From assembly GCF_000271845.1 (NCBI RefSeq), contig NZ_JH719395.1, positions 1,198,466 to 1,262,465 of the forward strand: 64,000 nt of DNA, in the 5' to 3' direction. Each line of letters starts with the position of its first letter. The first letter of the stretch is position 1. Shown here piece by piece: positions 1-8,403 of the stretch. A model generated the notes under the pieces. That model saw only the letters and a program-made list of their open reading frames with translations. It was not told the DNA's origin and did not search any database. A program made the position numbers and the translations under genes. The DNA comes from Rhizobium leguminosarum bv. trifolii WSM2297 (GTDB lineage Bacteria > Pseudomonadota > Alphaproteobacteria > Rhizobiales > Rhizobiaceae).

Positions 1-708
1 GGAAAATACATAGCCTTCGCTGCGCACCGTCTTGATGTAAGTCGGTTCGCGCGCATCGTCCCCCAGCCGCTGCCGCAGGCGGCTGACCAGGAGATCGATC
101 GAGCGATCGAAGAGGTCGGCGTCACGGCCCTGCGTCAGGCTGAGAAGCTGGTCGCGATTGAGCACCCGCTGCGGGTGATCGATGAAGACGCGAAGCAAGC
201 GGTATTCGGCGCCGCTGAGCGCAATCGCGGTCCCCTCCTTGTCGAGGAGATGCCGGGCGACCGTATCGAGCCGCCAATCGCCGAAGCTCAGCAGCTGCCC
301 CGCCTCGCTGATCTGCAGATTGGGCGGCAGCATGCGCGTCCGCCGCAGCACTGCCTTGATGCGGGCAAGCAGCTCGCGCGCGGCAAAGGGTTTGGGAAGG
401 TAATCGTCGGCGCCCATCTCCAGCCCGAGGATCCTGTCCATCTCGTCGGTGCGGGCCGTCAACATCAGGATCGGGATCGCCTTGTGCCGGCCGGAGCGCA
501 ACTCGCGGCACAGCACCAGCCCGTCGTCGCCGGGCATCATCACGTCCAGCACGATCAGGTCAACGGCATTGGCTTCGATAAAACTGCGCATCTGGCGTCC
601 GTCCGCGGCAACGCTGGTCCTCAGGCCATTCTTCTGCAGATAGCTCGACACCAGCTCGCGGATTTCGCGATCGTCATCGACGATCAGGATGTGATCGACA
701 TGATCCAT
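1..708 (-). CDS. OmpR/PhoB-family two-component response regulator (C-terminus cut by window edge)
   Basis: The reading frame starts at ATG 708 and runs off the left edge after 236 codons. The receiver domain (about residues 5-120) has the acidic pair Asp11/Asp12, phosphoacceptor Asp55 in a VLDVMMPG motif, Thr84 and Lys106 in DDYLPKPF. A winged-helix domain follows (about 130-235), ending in the typical YIKTVRSEGYVF wing region. It would be a cytoplasmic DNA-binding protein phosphorylated by a sensor kinase that presumably lies beyond the left edge. It sits 115 bp downstream of, and on the same strand as, the exported hydrolase gene. The TGTRTC direct repeats upstream of that gene have the 10-11 bp phasing expected for this family, so it may autoregulate; that is inference. 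The specific regulator name cannot be told. Confidence 0.93.
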   Translation of the reverse strand, partial: MDHVDHILIVDDDREIRELVSSYLQKNGLRTSVAADGRQMRSFIEANAVDLIVLDVMMPGDDGLVLCRELRSGRHKAIPILMLTARTDEMDRILGLEMGADDYLPKPFAARELLARIKAVLRRTRMLPPNLQISEAGQLLSFGDWRLDTVARHLLDKEGTAIALSGAEYRLLRVFIDHPQRVLNRDQLLSLTQGRDADLFDRSIDLLVSRLRQRLGDDAREPTYIKTVRSEGYVFS

Positions 709-823
709 TTTGCCTATTCCTCAACGATACTGCGGTCGCGCCCTCCGCCTCGCTCCGGTGTCGAGACGGCTGACGCGACCTACGCATATTCCATCGACCG
801 GAGCAACGAGGCTCCGCGACGAC

Positions 824-1873
824 CTAAAAACGATCGACGTCGATGACCGCCTGCGCGAAGGCCTGCGGCGCTTCCTGCGGCAGGTTATGGCCGATGCCGC
901 CGCCGATGGTGCGATGCTCGTATCTGCCGGAGAATTTTGCGGCATAGGCGGAGGGCTCTGGATGCGGCGCACCGTTTGCATCACCCTCCATGGTGATCGT
1001 CGGCACCGAAATCATCGGTAAGGCGGCAAGCGTCTTTTCATAGGCATCGTATTTGGCTTCGCCTTCGACAAGCCCCAGGCGCCAGCGATAATTGTGGATG
1101 ACGATCGCGACATGGTCGGGATTGTCGAAGGCGGCGGCCGACCTGTCGAAAGTCGCATCGTCGAATTTCCACTTCGGCGAAGCCGTCTGCCAAATCAGCT
1201 TTGCGAAATCATGGGTATTACTCTCGTAACCCAGCCGCCCACGTTCGGTTGCAAAATAAAACTGATACCACCAAGCCAGTTCGGCCTTCGGCGGCAGGGG
1301 CTTCAGATTGGCTTCCTGGCTGCCGATCAGGTAGCCGCTCACCGATACCATCGCCTTGCAGCGCTCCGGCCACAATGCCGCCATAATGTTGGCGGTCCGC
1401 CCGCCCCAGTCATAGCCGGCAATCACCGCCTTCTCGATATCGAGCGCATCGAGCAGCGCGATCATGTCGGCAGCCAGCGCCGACGGCTGGCCATTGCGAG
1501 CCGTCTGGTCGTCCAAGAAGCGGGTCGTGCCATAGCCGCGCAGATAAGGCACGATCACCCTATAGCCTGCCGAGGCAAGCAACGGCGCAACGTCGACGAA
1601 ACTATAAATATCATAGGGCCAGCCATGCAGCAGCAGTACCACCGGGCCATCCGCCTCCCCCGCCTCGGCATAACCGATATCGAGCACGCCTGCCTTGACC
1701 TGCTTCAGCGCTTCGAACGACGTATTGGTTCCGGCTTTCACATCAGGCAGGGATACGGAGCCCTGCGCCGACTGGGCAGCCGCGGTGCGGGCCACGCCGA
1801 ATTCGACTGCCGCAAGTGCGATTGCCGTCATGCCGAAGAAACGGCGGCGGTTATGATTGATTTGCTCTGACAT
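824..1873 (-). CDS. Tat-exported alpha/beta hydrolase, epoxide hydrolase/haloalkane dehalogenase-like
   Basis: A 349-residue protein. The N-terminus carries a twin-arginine signal (RRRFFG at residues 9-14, then a hydrophobic stretch ending in Ala-rich sequence near 34), so it should be folded in the cytoplasm and exported to the periplasm. The hydrolase core has the HGWP oxyanion-hole motif (about 83-86) and a nucleophile elbow GYDWGG with Asp155 instead of Ser, as in epoxide hydrolases and haloalkane dehalogenases. A GIGHNLP motif near the C-terminus supplies the catalytic His. The substrate is unknown. It is divergent from dipZ and probably heads an operon with the response regulator gene downstream. 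Confidence 0.85.
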   Translation of the reverse strand: MSEQINHNRRRFFGMTAIALAAVEFGVARTAAAQSAQGSVSLPDVKAGTNTSFEALKQVKAGVLDIGYAEAGEADGPVVLLLHGWPYDIYSFVDVAPLLASAGYRVIVPYLRGYGTTRFLDDQTARNGQPSALAADMIALLDALDIEKAVIAGYDWGGRTANIMAALWPERCKAMVSVSGYLIGSQEANLKPLPPKAELAWWYQFYFATERGRLGYESNTHDFAKLIWQTASPKWKFDDATFDRSAAAFDNPDHVAIVIHNYRWRLGLVEGEAKYDAYEKTLAALPMISVPTITMEGDANGAPHPEPSAYAAKFSGRYEHRTIGGGIGHNLPQEAPQAFAQAVIDVDRF

Positions 1874-1920
1874 CGGTCTCTCCTGTCGAATGACTCACGG
1901 CGCACAGAAGGCATTTGGCT

Positions 1921-2137
1921 TGTATCACCGATGTGTCGCAAGCCGTCGCCTTTTGAATGCGGATGTAGCTCCGGGCCGCGGAGATACAGTCTGATACAAT
2001 CCCGCCGTCCGGGCAAAGCATCCCACCGTCCGCAGCCATTGTCGCTGCCGAAACGGCAATTGTGTCGTTTTGTATCGCCCCGCCCGACCGCAACACTTCG
2101 CTACAATTTCGGCAAAACCGGACACATCGGCGATACG
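1921..2137. promoter_or_regulatory. Divergent intergenic region with four TGTRTC direct-repeat pairs in mirror order
   Basis: The 343-bp gap 1874-2216 separates two divergent genes and holds no gene. It contains four hexamer pairs: plus-strand TGTATC (1921) with TGTGTC (1932); minus-strand TGTATC twice (1998-1983); plus-strand TGTGTC (2061) with TGTATC (2071); and minus-strand CGTATC (2137) with TGTGTC (2126). Start-to-start spacing is 10 or 11 bp, one helical turn, as OmpR-family dimers prefer. The outer pairs agree at 15 of 17 positions in opposite orientation, and both the outer and inner pairs are centred near 2029. Binding by the adjacent response regulator is inference. Confidence 0.6.
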
Positions 2138-2216
2138 TCCGCCAGGCCATATCGCCGCCGTGCTGGTTCAGGCCCATCGCCGTCCAGAGCCCGATCAATC
2201 GGTTTCAAAGGAAACG

Positions 2217-3986
2217 ATGATGACACTTCTGATCATTGCCTATCTCGGAGGCGCGCTGACGATCCTCAGCCCGTGCATCCTCCCCATCCTCCCCTTCGTT
2301 TTCGCCCGTGCCGGACAGTCCTTCGTCAGGAGCACGCTGCCCATGCTCGCCGGCATGGCCGCCACATTCGCGCTGGTCGCAACGCTTGCCGCCGTCGGCG
2401 GCAGCTGGGCCATTCGCGCCAATGAATATGGCCGCCTCGTCGCGATCGTCCTGCTGGCGCTCTTCGGCGCCAGCCTGCTTTCGCCGCGTTTCGCCAGCAC
2501 GCTTGCCCGGCCGGTCGTCGACCTCGGAAACAATCTTCTGAACGCCTCGGGTGGTGGACGCACCGCCACGGTGAAGAGCGCACTTCTCCTCGGCGTCGCC
2601 ACCGGGCTGCTCTGGGCGCCCTGCGCCGGACCGATCCTCGGCCTCATTCTGACCGGCGCCGCCTTGCAGGGCGCCAACCTGCAAACGACCTTCCTGCTCG
2701 CTGCCTATGCCGCCGGCGCCGCCAGCTCCCTTGCCGTCGCCCTGCTTGTCGGCGGCAGGATATTCGCCGCCATGAAGCGTTCCCTCGGCCTTGGCGACCG
2801 GATTCGTCAGGTGCTCGGCGCTGCGGTACTGGCCGGCGTCGCCGTCATCGCGCTCGGCCTCGATACCACCCTGTTGGCACGGCTTTCCTATGCCAACACC
2901 GCGTCGCTGGAACAGGCCGTGCTCGACAGGCTGCATGCCAAGCCGCTGGGCGGCGCATCCGCAGCGATCGCGAGCAACGACGTGATGGTTGCCGATGCGA
3001 ACAAGCCCTTCCGCGCCGATCTGCCCGTCGAAGGTTATGCGCCTTCGCTTGACGGCGCTGTCGAGTGGCTGAACTCCAAACCCCTCACCACGGAACAGCT
3101 GCGGGGCAAGGTGGTGCTCGTCGATTTCTGGACCTATTCCTGCATCAACTGCATTCGCACGATCCCCTATGTCAAAGCCTGGGCGGAAAAATACGCGGAT
3201 CAAGGCCTCGTCGTGATCGGCGTGCACGCCCCGGAATTTGCCTTCGAGAAGAAGGTCGACAACGTCAGGAAGGCGGTCGGTGACTTCCAGATCGGCTATC
3301 CCGTCGCGATCGACAATGATTACAAAATCTGGCGCGCCTTCGAAAACAGCTATTGGCCGGCCGCCTATCTGATCGATACCGAAGGTCAGATCCGCTACCA
3401 CCATTTCGGCGAAGGCAATTATGGCAGGACCGAGAAGGCCATTCAGGACCTGCTGCGCGAGGCCGGCAGCCAGACGACGGCCAGCGCGCCGGTGGCACCG
3501 GACGCCAAGGGCGTGGAAGCAGGGCCCGACCTCAGCAACATCCGCTCCGGCGAGACCTATCTCGGCTACGAACAGGCGGCGAATTTCGCCTCTCCTGAAG
3601 GGCTCCAGGCCGATACGCCGCACACCTATTCGATCAGCGAGCCGAGCCTCAACGGATGGGGTCTGTCGGGAAGCTGGGTTGTCGGCCGCGATCAGGCCAC
3701 GCTCGATCAGGCCGGCGGCGGCATAACCTACCGTTTCAGCGCGCGCGACCTACATCTTGTTCTTGGGCCCGGCGGCAACACCAAACCGATCCGCTTCCAG
3801 GTGAAGATCGACGGCAAGGCGCCAGGCCCGGACCGCGGCTCCGACATCGATGCCGACGGCAACGGCACGGTGACCGCGACCAGGCTTTACCAGCTCATCC
3901 GCCAGTCCGGCACCGTCACCGCCCGCAACTTCGAAATCCGCTTTCTAGATCCCGGCGTCCAGGCCTACGCCTTCACATTCGGCTGA
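2217..3986 (+). CDS. dipZ: DipZ-like thiol-disulfide protein: CcdA-type membrane domain fused to thioredoxin domain
   Basis: A 589-residue protein starting at the ATG behind AAAGGAAACG. An N-terminal CcdA/DsbD-beta-like domain (about 1-240) has several membrane segments and the paired motifs SPCILP and APCAGP that carry the two redox cysteines of this family. A periplasmic TlpA/thioredoxin-like domain follows with the active site CINC (Cys309, Cys312) in WTYSCINCIRT. The final 150 residues are a beta-rich C-terminal domain typical of DipZ proteins. It would pass electrons from cytoplasmic thioredoxin across the membrane to periplasmic disulfides, for example in cytochrome c maturation or protection of exported proteins. 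It is followed 54 bp later by a secreted hydrolase, probably co-transcribed. Confidence 0.9.
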   Translation: MMTLLIIAYLGGALTILSPCILPILPFVFARAGQSFVRSTLPMLAGMAATFALVATLAAVGGSWAIRANEYGRLVAIVLLALFGASLLSPRFASTLARPVVDLGNNLLNASGGGRTATVKSALLLGVATGLLWAPCAGPILGLILTGAALQGANLQTTFLLAAYAAGAASSLAVALLVGGRIFAAMKRSLGLGDRIRQVLGAAVLAGVAVIALGLDTTLLARLSYANTASLEQAVLDRLHAKPLGGASAAIASNDVMVADANKPFRADLPVEGYAPSLDGAVEWLNSKPLTTEQLRGKVVLVDFWTYSCINCIRTIPYVKAWAEKYADQGLVVIGVHAPEFAFEKKVDNVRKAVGDFQIGYPVAIDNDYKIWRAFENSYWPAAYLIDTEGQIRYHHFGEGNYGRTEKAIQDLLREAGSQTTASAPVAPDAKGVEAGPDLSNIRSGETYLGYEQAANFASPEGLQADTPHTYSISEPSLNGWGLSGSWVVGRDQATLDQAGGGITYRFSARDLHLVLGPGGNTKPIRFQVKIDGKAPGPDRGSDIDADGNGTVTATRLYQLIRQSGTVTARNFEIRFLDPGVQAYAFTFG

Positions 3987-4040
3987 GCCTGAACCCCGCA
4001 ATATCCCGATCCTCGACAACGACCCAAAGGAATGACACCC

Positions 4041-4799
4041 ATGAACAGACGTCTTCTTTTCACCGCAGCCCTCGCATTTGCCACCACCTCAATCGCGTTT
4101 GCAGCCGAGGCTGCCGCGGTCAAGAACATCGTGATCGTCCACGGCGCGCTGGCCGACGGCTCTGGATGGCGCAAGGCGACGGAGATTCTCCAAAATCGCG
4201 GTTTCAAGGTCACCATCGTCCAGGAGCCCCTCACCTCGCTCGACGACGATGTGGCGGCAACGAAGCGGGTTCTCGACCTCCAGGACGGACCCATCCTGCT
4301 CGTCGGGCACAGCTATGGCGGCATGATCATCACCGAAGCCGGCAATGATCCGAATGTGGCGGGTCTCGTCTATGTCGCGGCATTTCAGCCCGACAAGGAT
4401 GAGAACGTGCTCAGTCTCGCCAGCTCTAAGCCCACCGGCGGCATGGATATAAAGGAAACCAAAGACGGCAAATATCTCTATCTCGATCCGGCCGCCTTCG
4501 CCGCGGATTTCGCAGCCGATCTTCCCAAGGCCGAAACCGACTTCATGGCAAGGTCGCAGGTCTTCGTCTCGAAGCAGGCCTTCGCCGCCAAGATCGCTCA
4601 ACCGGCCTGGCGCACGAAGCCCAGCTGGTCGATCGTCGCCACGGAAGACCGCTCGATAAACCCCGAACTTGAGCGCGACATGGCAAAACGAGCCGGCAGC
4701 GACGTAACCGAGATCAAGGCCAGCCACGCCGTCTTCGCGTCCCAGCCGGAGAAGGTCGCTGAAGTTATCGAAAAGGCAGCCAACAAAGCCGGTGAGTAG
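4041..4799 (+). CDS. Secreted alpha/beta hydrolase (serine esterase type)
   Basis: A 252-residue protein. I start it at ATG 4041 because AAAGG lies about 10 bases upstream; an in-frame ATG at 4032 is too close to that site. A Sec signal peptide occupies roughly residues 1-23 (positively charged start, hydrophobic core, AFA-AEA). The nucleophile elbow is GHSYGG with Ser91, and a C-terminal SHAVF motif probably gives the catalytic His. The small one-domain fold with VHGALADGSGW resembles the plant methylesterase/salicylate-binding esterase group often found in rhizobia. The substrate is unknown. It follows dipZ at 54 bp. Confidence 0.82.
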   Translation: MNRRLLFTAALAFATTSIAFAAEAAAVKNIVIVHGALADGSGWRKATEILQNRGFKVTIVQEPLTSLDDDVAATKRVLDLQDGPILLVGHSYGGMIITEAGNDPNVAGLVYVAAFQPDKDENVLSLASSKPTGGMDIKETKDGKYLYLDPAAFAADFAADLPKAETDFMARSQVFVSKQAFAAKIAQPAWRTKPSWSIVATEDRSINPELERDMAKRAGSDVTEIKASHAVFASQPEKVAEVIEKAANKAGE

Positions 4800-4802
4800 A
4801 AC

Positions 4803-4862
4803 TCCGGCAGGCAGATGAGGAGGTGAGCGGCAGAGCCGCGAATGCCATGCCTCAGCCCCAGC
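4803..4862. repeat. Truncated copy of a dispersed intergenic repeat
   Basis: GGCAGGCAGATGAGG, a short break, then GTGAGCGGC and GCCGCGAATGC recur at 36065-36110 with few changes, and in opposite orientation at about 42240-42325. This copy lacks the TTCTCCCC hairpin that begins the fuller copy. It lies in the gap between two convergent genes. Confidence 0.6.
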
Positions 4863-4870
4863 GAGAACAA

Positions 4871-4909
4871 AGCCAATTGCCCCTCCCCATAATGGAGAGG
4901 GGCAATTGG
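4871..4909 (-). terminator. Strong hairpin at the 3' end of the OmpA-like gene
   Basis: The arms CCAATTGCCCCTC and GAGGGGCAATTGG pair around a short AT-rich loop a few bases after the stop codon of the minus-strand OmpA-like gene. The following minus-strand sequence is CTTTGTTC, so the U-run is weak; it may act as a terminator in both directions between convergent genes. Confidence 0.6.
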
Positions 4910-4912
4910 TAC

Positions 4913-7084
4913 TTACTGGTTGGCCGCGACCGGGCGGACCAGCGCGGTGACGCGGCGGATGGTGACGCGGCGGTTTTCCTGTTCGGGGCCTACCGTATTG
5001 ACCTTCAGGTAGCGCTCGCCATAGCCCTGCGTCGCCAGGTTTTCCGGCGGGATGCCGTAGACGTCGGAGAGCACGTTGGCGACCGATTCGGCCCGCTGGT
5101 CGGAGAGGACCAGGTTGCTCTGATCGGAGCCGACGGCGTCCGTATGGCCCTCGATCAGGAAGGTCTCGCTCGGATCCTTCTTCAGCACCTGGCTGATCGC
5201 GTCGGCGACCTTGCGCAGGGTGCGCGCCTGGGTCATCGGAATATCGGCGCTGCCGGTGGCGAAGGTCACCGTATCGAGATCGATGCGGCGCACCTTGTCA
5301 CGGATACGGGCGGAATACTTCACCTCATCCAGCGAATAGACGCGCTCGACCGGCTCGACGGGCGGCTCGCTCAGGAATTCGTAATAGTCCCGGTCCGGGT
5401 CGCTGCGGGTGTCGATAATGTAATCGCTGAGCGGCACGCGCAGCCGCATCGGCGGCAGGTCGGCGCCCGGATCGTCGAAATAGTCGCGGTCCGGATCCTC
5501 ATAGAGGTCCTGCGAGTAATAGAGCACGCTCTCGCGCCCGCGCGCATCGACGCGCGACCGCTGGATGATATCTCCATAGCGGTTGCGGATCGTGACGATG
5601 CGGTAGCCTTCCGGCCGCGTAATCGTCTCGCGGTAGCGATCGCCCGAAAGCTCTTCGTAGCTCGGCCGCTGGCCGTCGCGCAGGAAGCGCCTGTCGTCGT
5701 CGCCGCGCACGATCACCTGATTGTTGTACTGGATGATCACGCGGCTGTCGTCCTGGCTGTCGCTGTACCGCGCGCCGTCAGGGCGGGCAAACCGCGGCCG
5801 CTCGTCGAGCTTCGTGCCCTTCTCGCTGGTCACCGCTTCGAGCTTGACAGGCGCTGGCGCCTTGGTGCCGGTTGCGGCCTGCGCTTCGGCATCCGAGGTC
5901 GGCACCTTGAAGTCCTGGCTGTCGGCGCGCTGCTTGTCACGGTCGCGACGGCCTTCACGGCCCTTTCCGCGGTCGGCATCCTTGTCGCTGTCGAGCACGG
6001 CGGCACCGTTCTCGACCGGCAGCACGACGGTCTCGTTGCTCTTGGCCGGATCTTCGGCGATCTTCTTGCGGCGCTGCAGTTCCTCGGGCGAAACCTTTTC
6101 CGGGGCCGGAATGGCCTGCTCTACCTGCTGGCCGCCGCTGGCATCCGGCAGCGGCTGGGCGGTGTCAGTCGCGGGCGCGGCCGGCTGTTCAGCCGCAGGC
6201 TTTGCCACCGTGCCGTCCTTCGGCTTTTCAGCGGGTGCGGCCTCCGGTGTCACTGCTTTAACTTCAGGCGCTTTATTTTCGGTCGCCTTGCCTTCGGTCG
6301 GCTTATCCGCGGGTGCTGCGGTTTCGCCCTTTACCGGCTTCTTCTCTGCCGGCGCCTCGGCGGCGGGTTTTGCCTCGGGCTTGACCTCGGGTTTGGCTTG
6401 TTCCTCGGCCGGCGTCACGGCATCGGGCGCAGCGGTCTCGGCCCTACCCTTGCCTTTGTCCTTGCCTTGGGCCTTGTCCTGCCCTTTGGCCCGCTTGCCG
6501 CCCTCCGGCTTGGCTTCCGGCTGCGCCTGGTCCGTCTCCGGCTGCGCTTCCTTTGCTGCCGGCTGCTGTTCGGGCTGCGGCTGAGCCTCTGGCTCGGCCT
6601 GCTTCTTCGGCTTCCTCGGCTTCTCCTGCGTTACAGGCTGCTCCTGCTGCGGCGCGGCCTCCGGCTTTGCCTCGGGCTGGGCTTCCTGCTTGGCCTTCCG
6701 CTCCGGCTTGCTTTCGGCCTTCGGCGCGGGCTCTTCCTTCGGCGCTTCGGCCTTCGGCTGCTCCGGCTCCGCCTTGGGTTCAGGCGCCGGTGCCTCCTTG
6801 CGCTCGGCTTTCGGCTTTTCGGCAGGCGCCTCCTTCGGCTGTTCGGCAGCCGGGGCTTGTTCGGCCGGAGCCTCTTCCTTCTGCTTCTTCTTTTTCTTCA
6901 GAAGCTCCTCCTCGGACGGCGCGTCCTGCGCCACCTCGAAGCTGCCCTGTTCGACCTGACGAACGGCTGCGGCCTCTGTCGCCACGCCGCGCGCGGCCGC
7001 CATTGCCGATGCCGGCTGCAGAGCCAGCGAAAGGGAAAGCAGCGGAAAAGCCGCACTCGCGAACAATCTTGATTTCATGCCCAT
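4913..7084 (-). CDS. Large OmpA-family protein with long Glu/Lys/Pro/Ala-rich region
   Basis: A 723-residue envelope protein. The ATG at 7084 is chosen because GAGGA precedes it by 6-7 bases. A signal peptide is followed by KKKKKQKEE and then about 270 residues dominated by Ala, Pro, Glu and Lys with no predicted fold. A middle segment rich in Arg/Asp/Tyr (about 400-570) follows, then a C-terminal OmpA/MotB peptidoglycan-binding domain (about 585-715) with TFATGSADI, IEGHTDAVGSD, LSDQRAESV and NRRVTIRR. It probably anchors the outer membrane or a surface structure to peptidoglycan, with the charged region as a periplasmic spacer. The spacer length is likely to vary between strains. No operon partner is visible. 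Confidence 0.88.
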   Translation of the reverse strand: MGMKSRLFASAAFPLLSLSLALQPASAMAAARGVATEAAAVRQVEQGSFEVAQDAPSEEELLKKKKKQKEEAPAEQAPAAEQPKEAPAEKPKAERKEAPAPEPKAEPEQPKAEAPKEEPAPKAESKPERKAKQEAQPEAKPEAAPQQEQPVTQEKPRKPKKQAEPEAQPQPEQQPAAKEAQPETDQAQPEAKPEGGKRAKGQDKAQGKDKGKGRAETAAPDAVTPAEEQAKPEVKPEAKPAAEAPAEKKPVKGETAAPADKPTEGKATENKAPEVKAVTPEAAPAEKPKDGTVAKPAAEQPAAPATDTAQPLPDASGGQQVEQAIPAPEKVSPEELQRRKKIAEDPAKSNETVVLPVENGAAVLDSDKDADRGKGREGRRDRDKQRADSQDFKVPTSDAEAQAATGTKAPAPVKLEAVTSEKGTKLDERPRFARPDGARYSDSQDDSRVIIQYNNQVIVRGDDDRRFLRDGQRPSYEELSGDRYRETITRPEGYRIVTIRNRYGDIIQRSRVDARGRESVLYYSQDLYEDPDRDYFDDPGADLPPMRLRVPLSDYIIDTRSDPDRDYYEFLSEPPVEPVERVYSLDEVKYSARIRDKVRRIDLDTVTFATGSADIPMTQARTLRKVADAISQVLKKDPSETFLIEGHTDAVGSDQSNLVLSDQRAESVANVLSDVYGIPPENLATQGYGERYLKVNTVGPEQENRRVTIRRVTALVRPVAANQ

Positions 7085-7413
7085 CGGGTATCCTCGATCC
7101 TGTTTGAGCTTCCTGAAGGCCGACAGGCCCTGTTTCCGCCCCTAGCGTCGCAATGAGGCGAAACGGCGAAATGGCAATCGCCGAGCCGCCGATTTGTTCC
7201 GGTTCTAGGAAGCCGCGGATTAACCTCGCGTGAATGTTGCAGTCTGCCGGCGTTCATCTCGCCTGCTATTTGCACCGCCCAATTGCGATGGGATTTGTGT
7301 TGCAATTCCATAAAAAAAAGTCTGATTATCGCCGCAAGGCGGTCTTGGACCGTTGAACTGCGGCCGTCAGCCCATGAGAAAAAGAGCGACGGCTACCAAC
7401 AGAGAGGATCCTC
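7085..7413. other. Divergent intergenic region, no gene seen
   Basis: This 329-bp gap separates the OmpA-like gene (minus) from the amino acid binding protein gene (plus) and should hold both promoters. It has an A-run at 7310-7318 and a short CGCCGCAAGGCGG palindrome near 7331. I see no convincing coding sequence or RNA in it. Confidence 0.5.
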
Positions 7414-8187
7414 ATGCATATCTCCACCCGTATTTTCGCGGCAGCCTCGATCGCGGCGATGTCCCTTTTCGCCGGTTCGGCCATGGCCGATGGCGAGAAA
7501 TATGTGATCGGCACCGATTCGACCTATCCGCCCTTCGAATTCGTCGATGCCAGCGGCACGATCCAGGGCTTCGACATCGACATCACCAAGGCGCTGTGTG
7601 CGGAGATGAAGGCCGAATGCTCCTTCGTCAGCACCGACTGGGACGGCATCATTCCGGCGCTCAACGCCAAGAAGTTCGACATGATCGTTTCCTCCATGTC
7701 GATCACCCCGGAGCGCCTCAAGCTCGTCGACTTCTCCAATAAGTACTACAACACCCCTCCGGCCATCGCCGTGCCGAAGGATTCCAAGATCACCGATGTT
7801 GCCGGCCTCAAGGGTAAGGTGATCGGAGCACAGACCTCCACGACCCACGCCAACTACGCCGAGAAGCACCTCGCCGACACCGAGCTGAAGCTTTACCCGA
7901 CGGCTGACGAATACAAGCTCGACGTTTCCAGCGGCCGCGTCGATGCCGTCATCGACGACGTCGTCGTGCTCTCCGAATGGGTCAAGTCCGACGCCGGCGC
8001 CTGCTGCAAGATCCTGACGACCCTGCCGGTCGACAAGGAAATCAACGGCAACGGCGCCGGTATCGCCATCCGCAAGGGTGATCCGCTGAAGGAAAAGCTC
8101 AACACCGCCATCGCTGCGATCCGCGCCAGCGGTGAGTACAAGAAGATCCAGGACAAGTACTTCGATTTCGACGTTTACGGCGAATAA
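7414..8187 (+). CDS. Periplasmic polar amino acid-binding protein of an ABC importer (HisJ/ArgT type)
   Basis: A 257-residue protein with a Sec signal peptide ending at SAMA-DG (about residue 25). The mature part begins with the family pattern IGTDSTYPPFEF and continues with DIDITKALCAEM, FDMIVSSMSITPERLKLVDFS and the hinge regions of type II periplasmic binding proteins. It would capture a basic or polar amino acid such as Arg, Lys, Orn or His and deliver it to the two downstream permeases. GAGAGGATCC precedes the ATG. A repeat and a terminator-like hairpin separate it from the permease genes, so the binding protein is probably made in excess over the membrane subunits. Confidence 0.9.
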   Translation: MHISTRIFAAASIAAMSLFAGSAMADGEKYVIGTDSTYPPFEFVDASGTIQGFDIDITKALCAEMKAECSFVSTDWDGIIPALNAKKFDMIVSSMSITPERLKLVDFSNKYYNTPPAIAVPKDSKITDVAGLKGKVIGAQTSTTHANYAEKHLADTELKLYPTADEYKLDVSSGRVDAVIDDVVVLSEWVKSDAGACCKILTTLPVDKEINGNGAGIAIRKGDPLKEKLNTAIAAIRASGEYKKIQDKYFDFDVYGE

Positions 8188-8212
8188 GAAATTCGGTATC
8201 TGCCGATGAAAG

Positions 8213-8318
8213 CTACTGCATAATTCCTTAAATCTGAATCGATTTAAGGTTAAAATTATGCAGCCATTCAAAATGTTACAGCGTCCTTTGCGCGTCTAAA
8301 AAGACGCGCGGCGCTGTA
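8213..8318. repeat. Dispersed rhizobial intergenic palindromic element
   Basis: CTGCATAATTCCTTAAATC at 8216-8234 pairs with GATTTAAGG..TTAAAATTATGCAG ending near 8263. A second arm pair, CAGCG and GCGCGTCT with AGACGCGC and CGCTG, spans 8278-8316. I recognise the two-part architecture as a common intergenic repeat in Rhizobium genomes; the hairpins themselves are directly visible. It lies inside the amino acid transporter operon. Confidence 0.7.
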
Positions 8319-8320
8319 AT

Positions 8321-8350
8321 GGCGGAAGGCTTGCTCTTCCGCCATTTTTG
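8321..8350 (+). terminator. Intrinsic terminator/attenuator inside the amino acid ABC operon
   Basis: GGCGGAAG (8321-8328) pairs with CTTCCGCC (8336-8343) and is followed by ATTTTTG. It lies 134 bp after the binding-protein gene and 54 bp before the first permease, so it should reduce permease transcription relative to the binding protein. Confidence 0.75.
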
Positions 8351-8403
8351 TTTGACAAAGGTGGCAAGATCAAAACGGCAAAAGCCGTGAGGGGAATTCA
8401 CGC

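Noticed and set aside
2205..3623. A 472-codon minus-strand open frame opposite dipZ
   Set aside because: Composition is that of a high-GC shadow frame; dipZ has clear domains, redox motifs and a ribosome site.
4823..7072. A 749-codon open frame on the plus strand opposite the OmpA-like gene
   Set aside because: It is rich in Arg, Leu and Gly with no domain and results from the Ala/Pro/Glu/Lys codon use of the real gene on the other strand.
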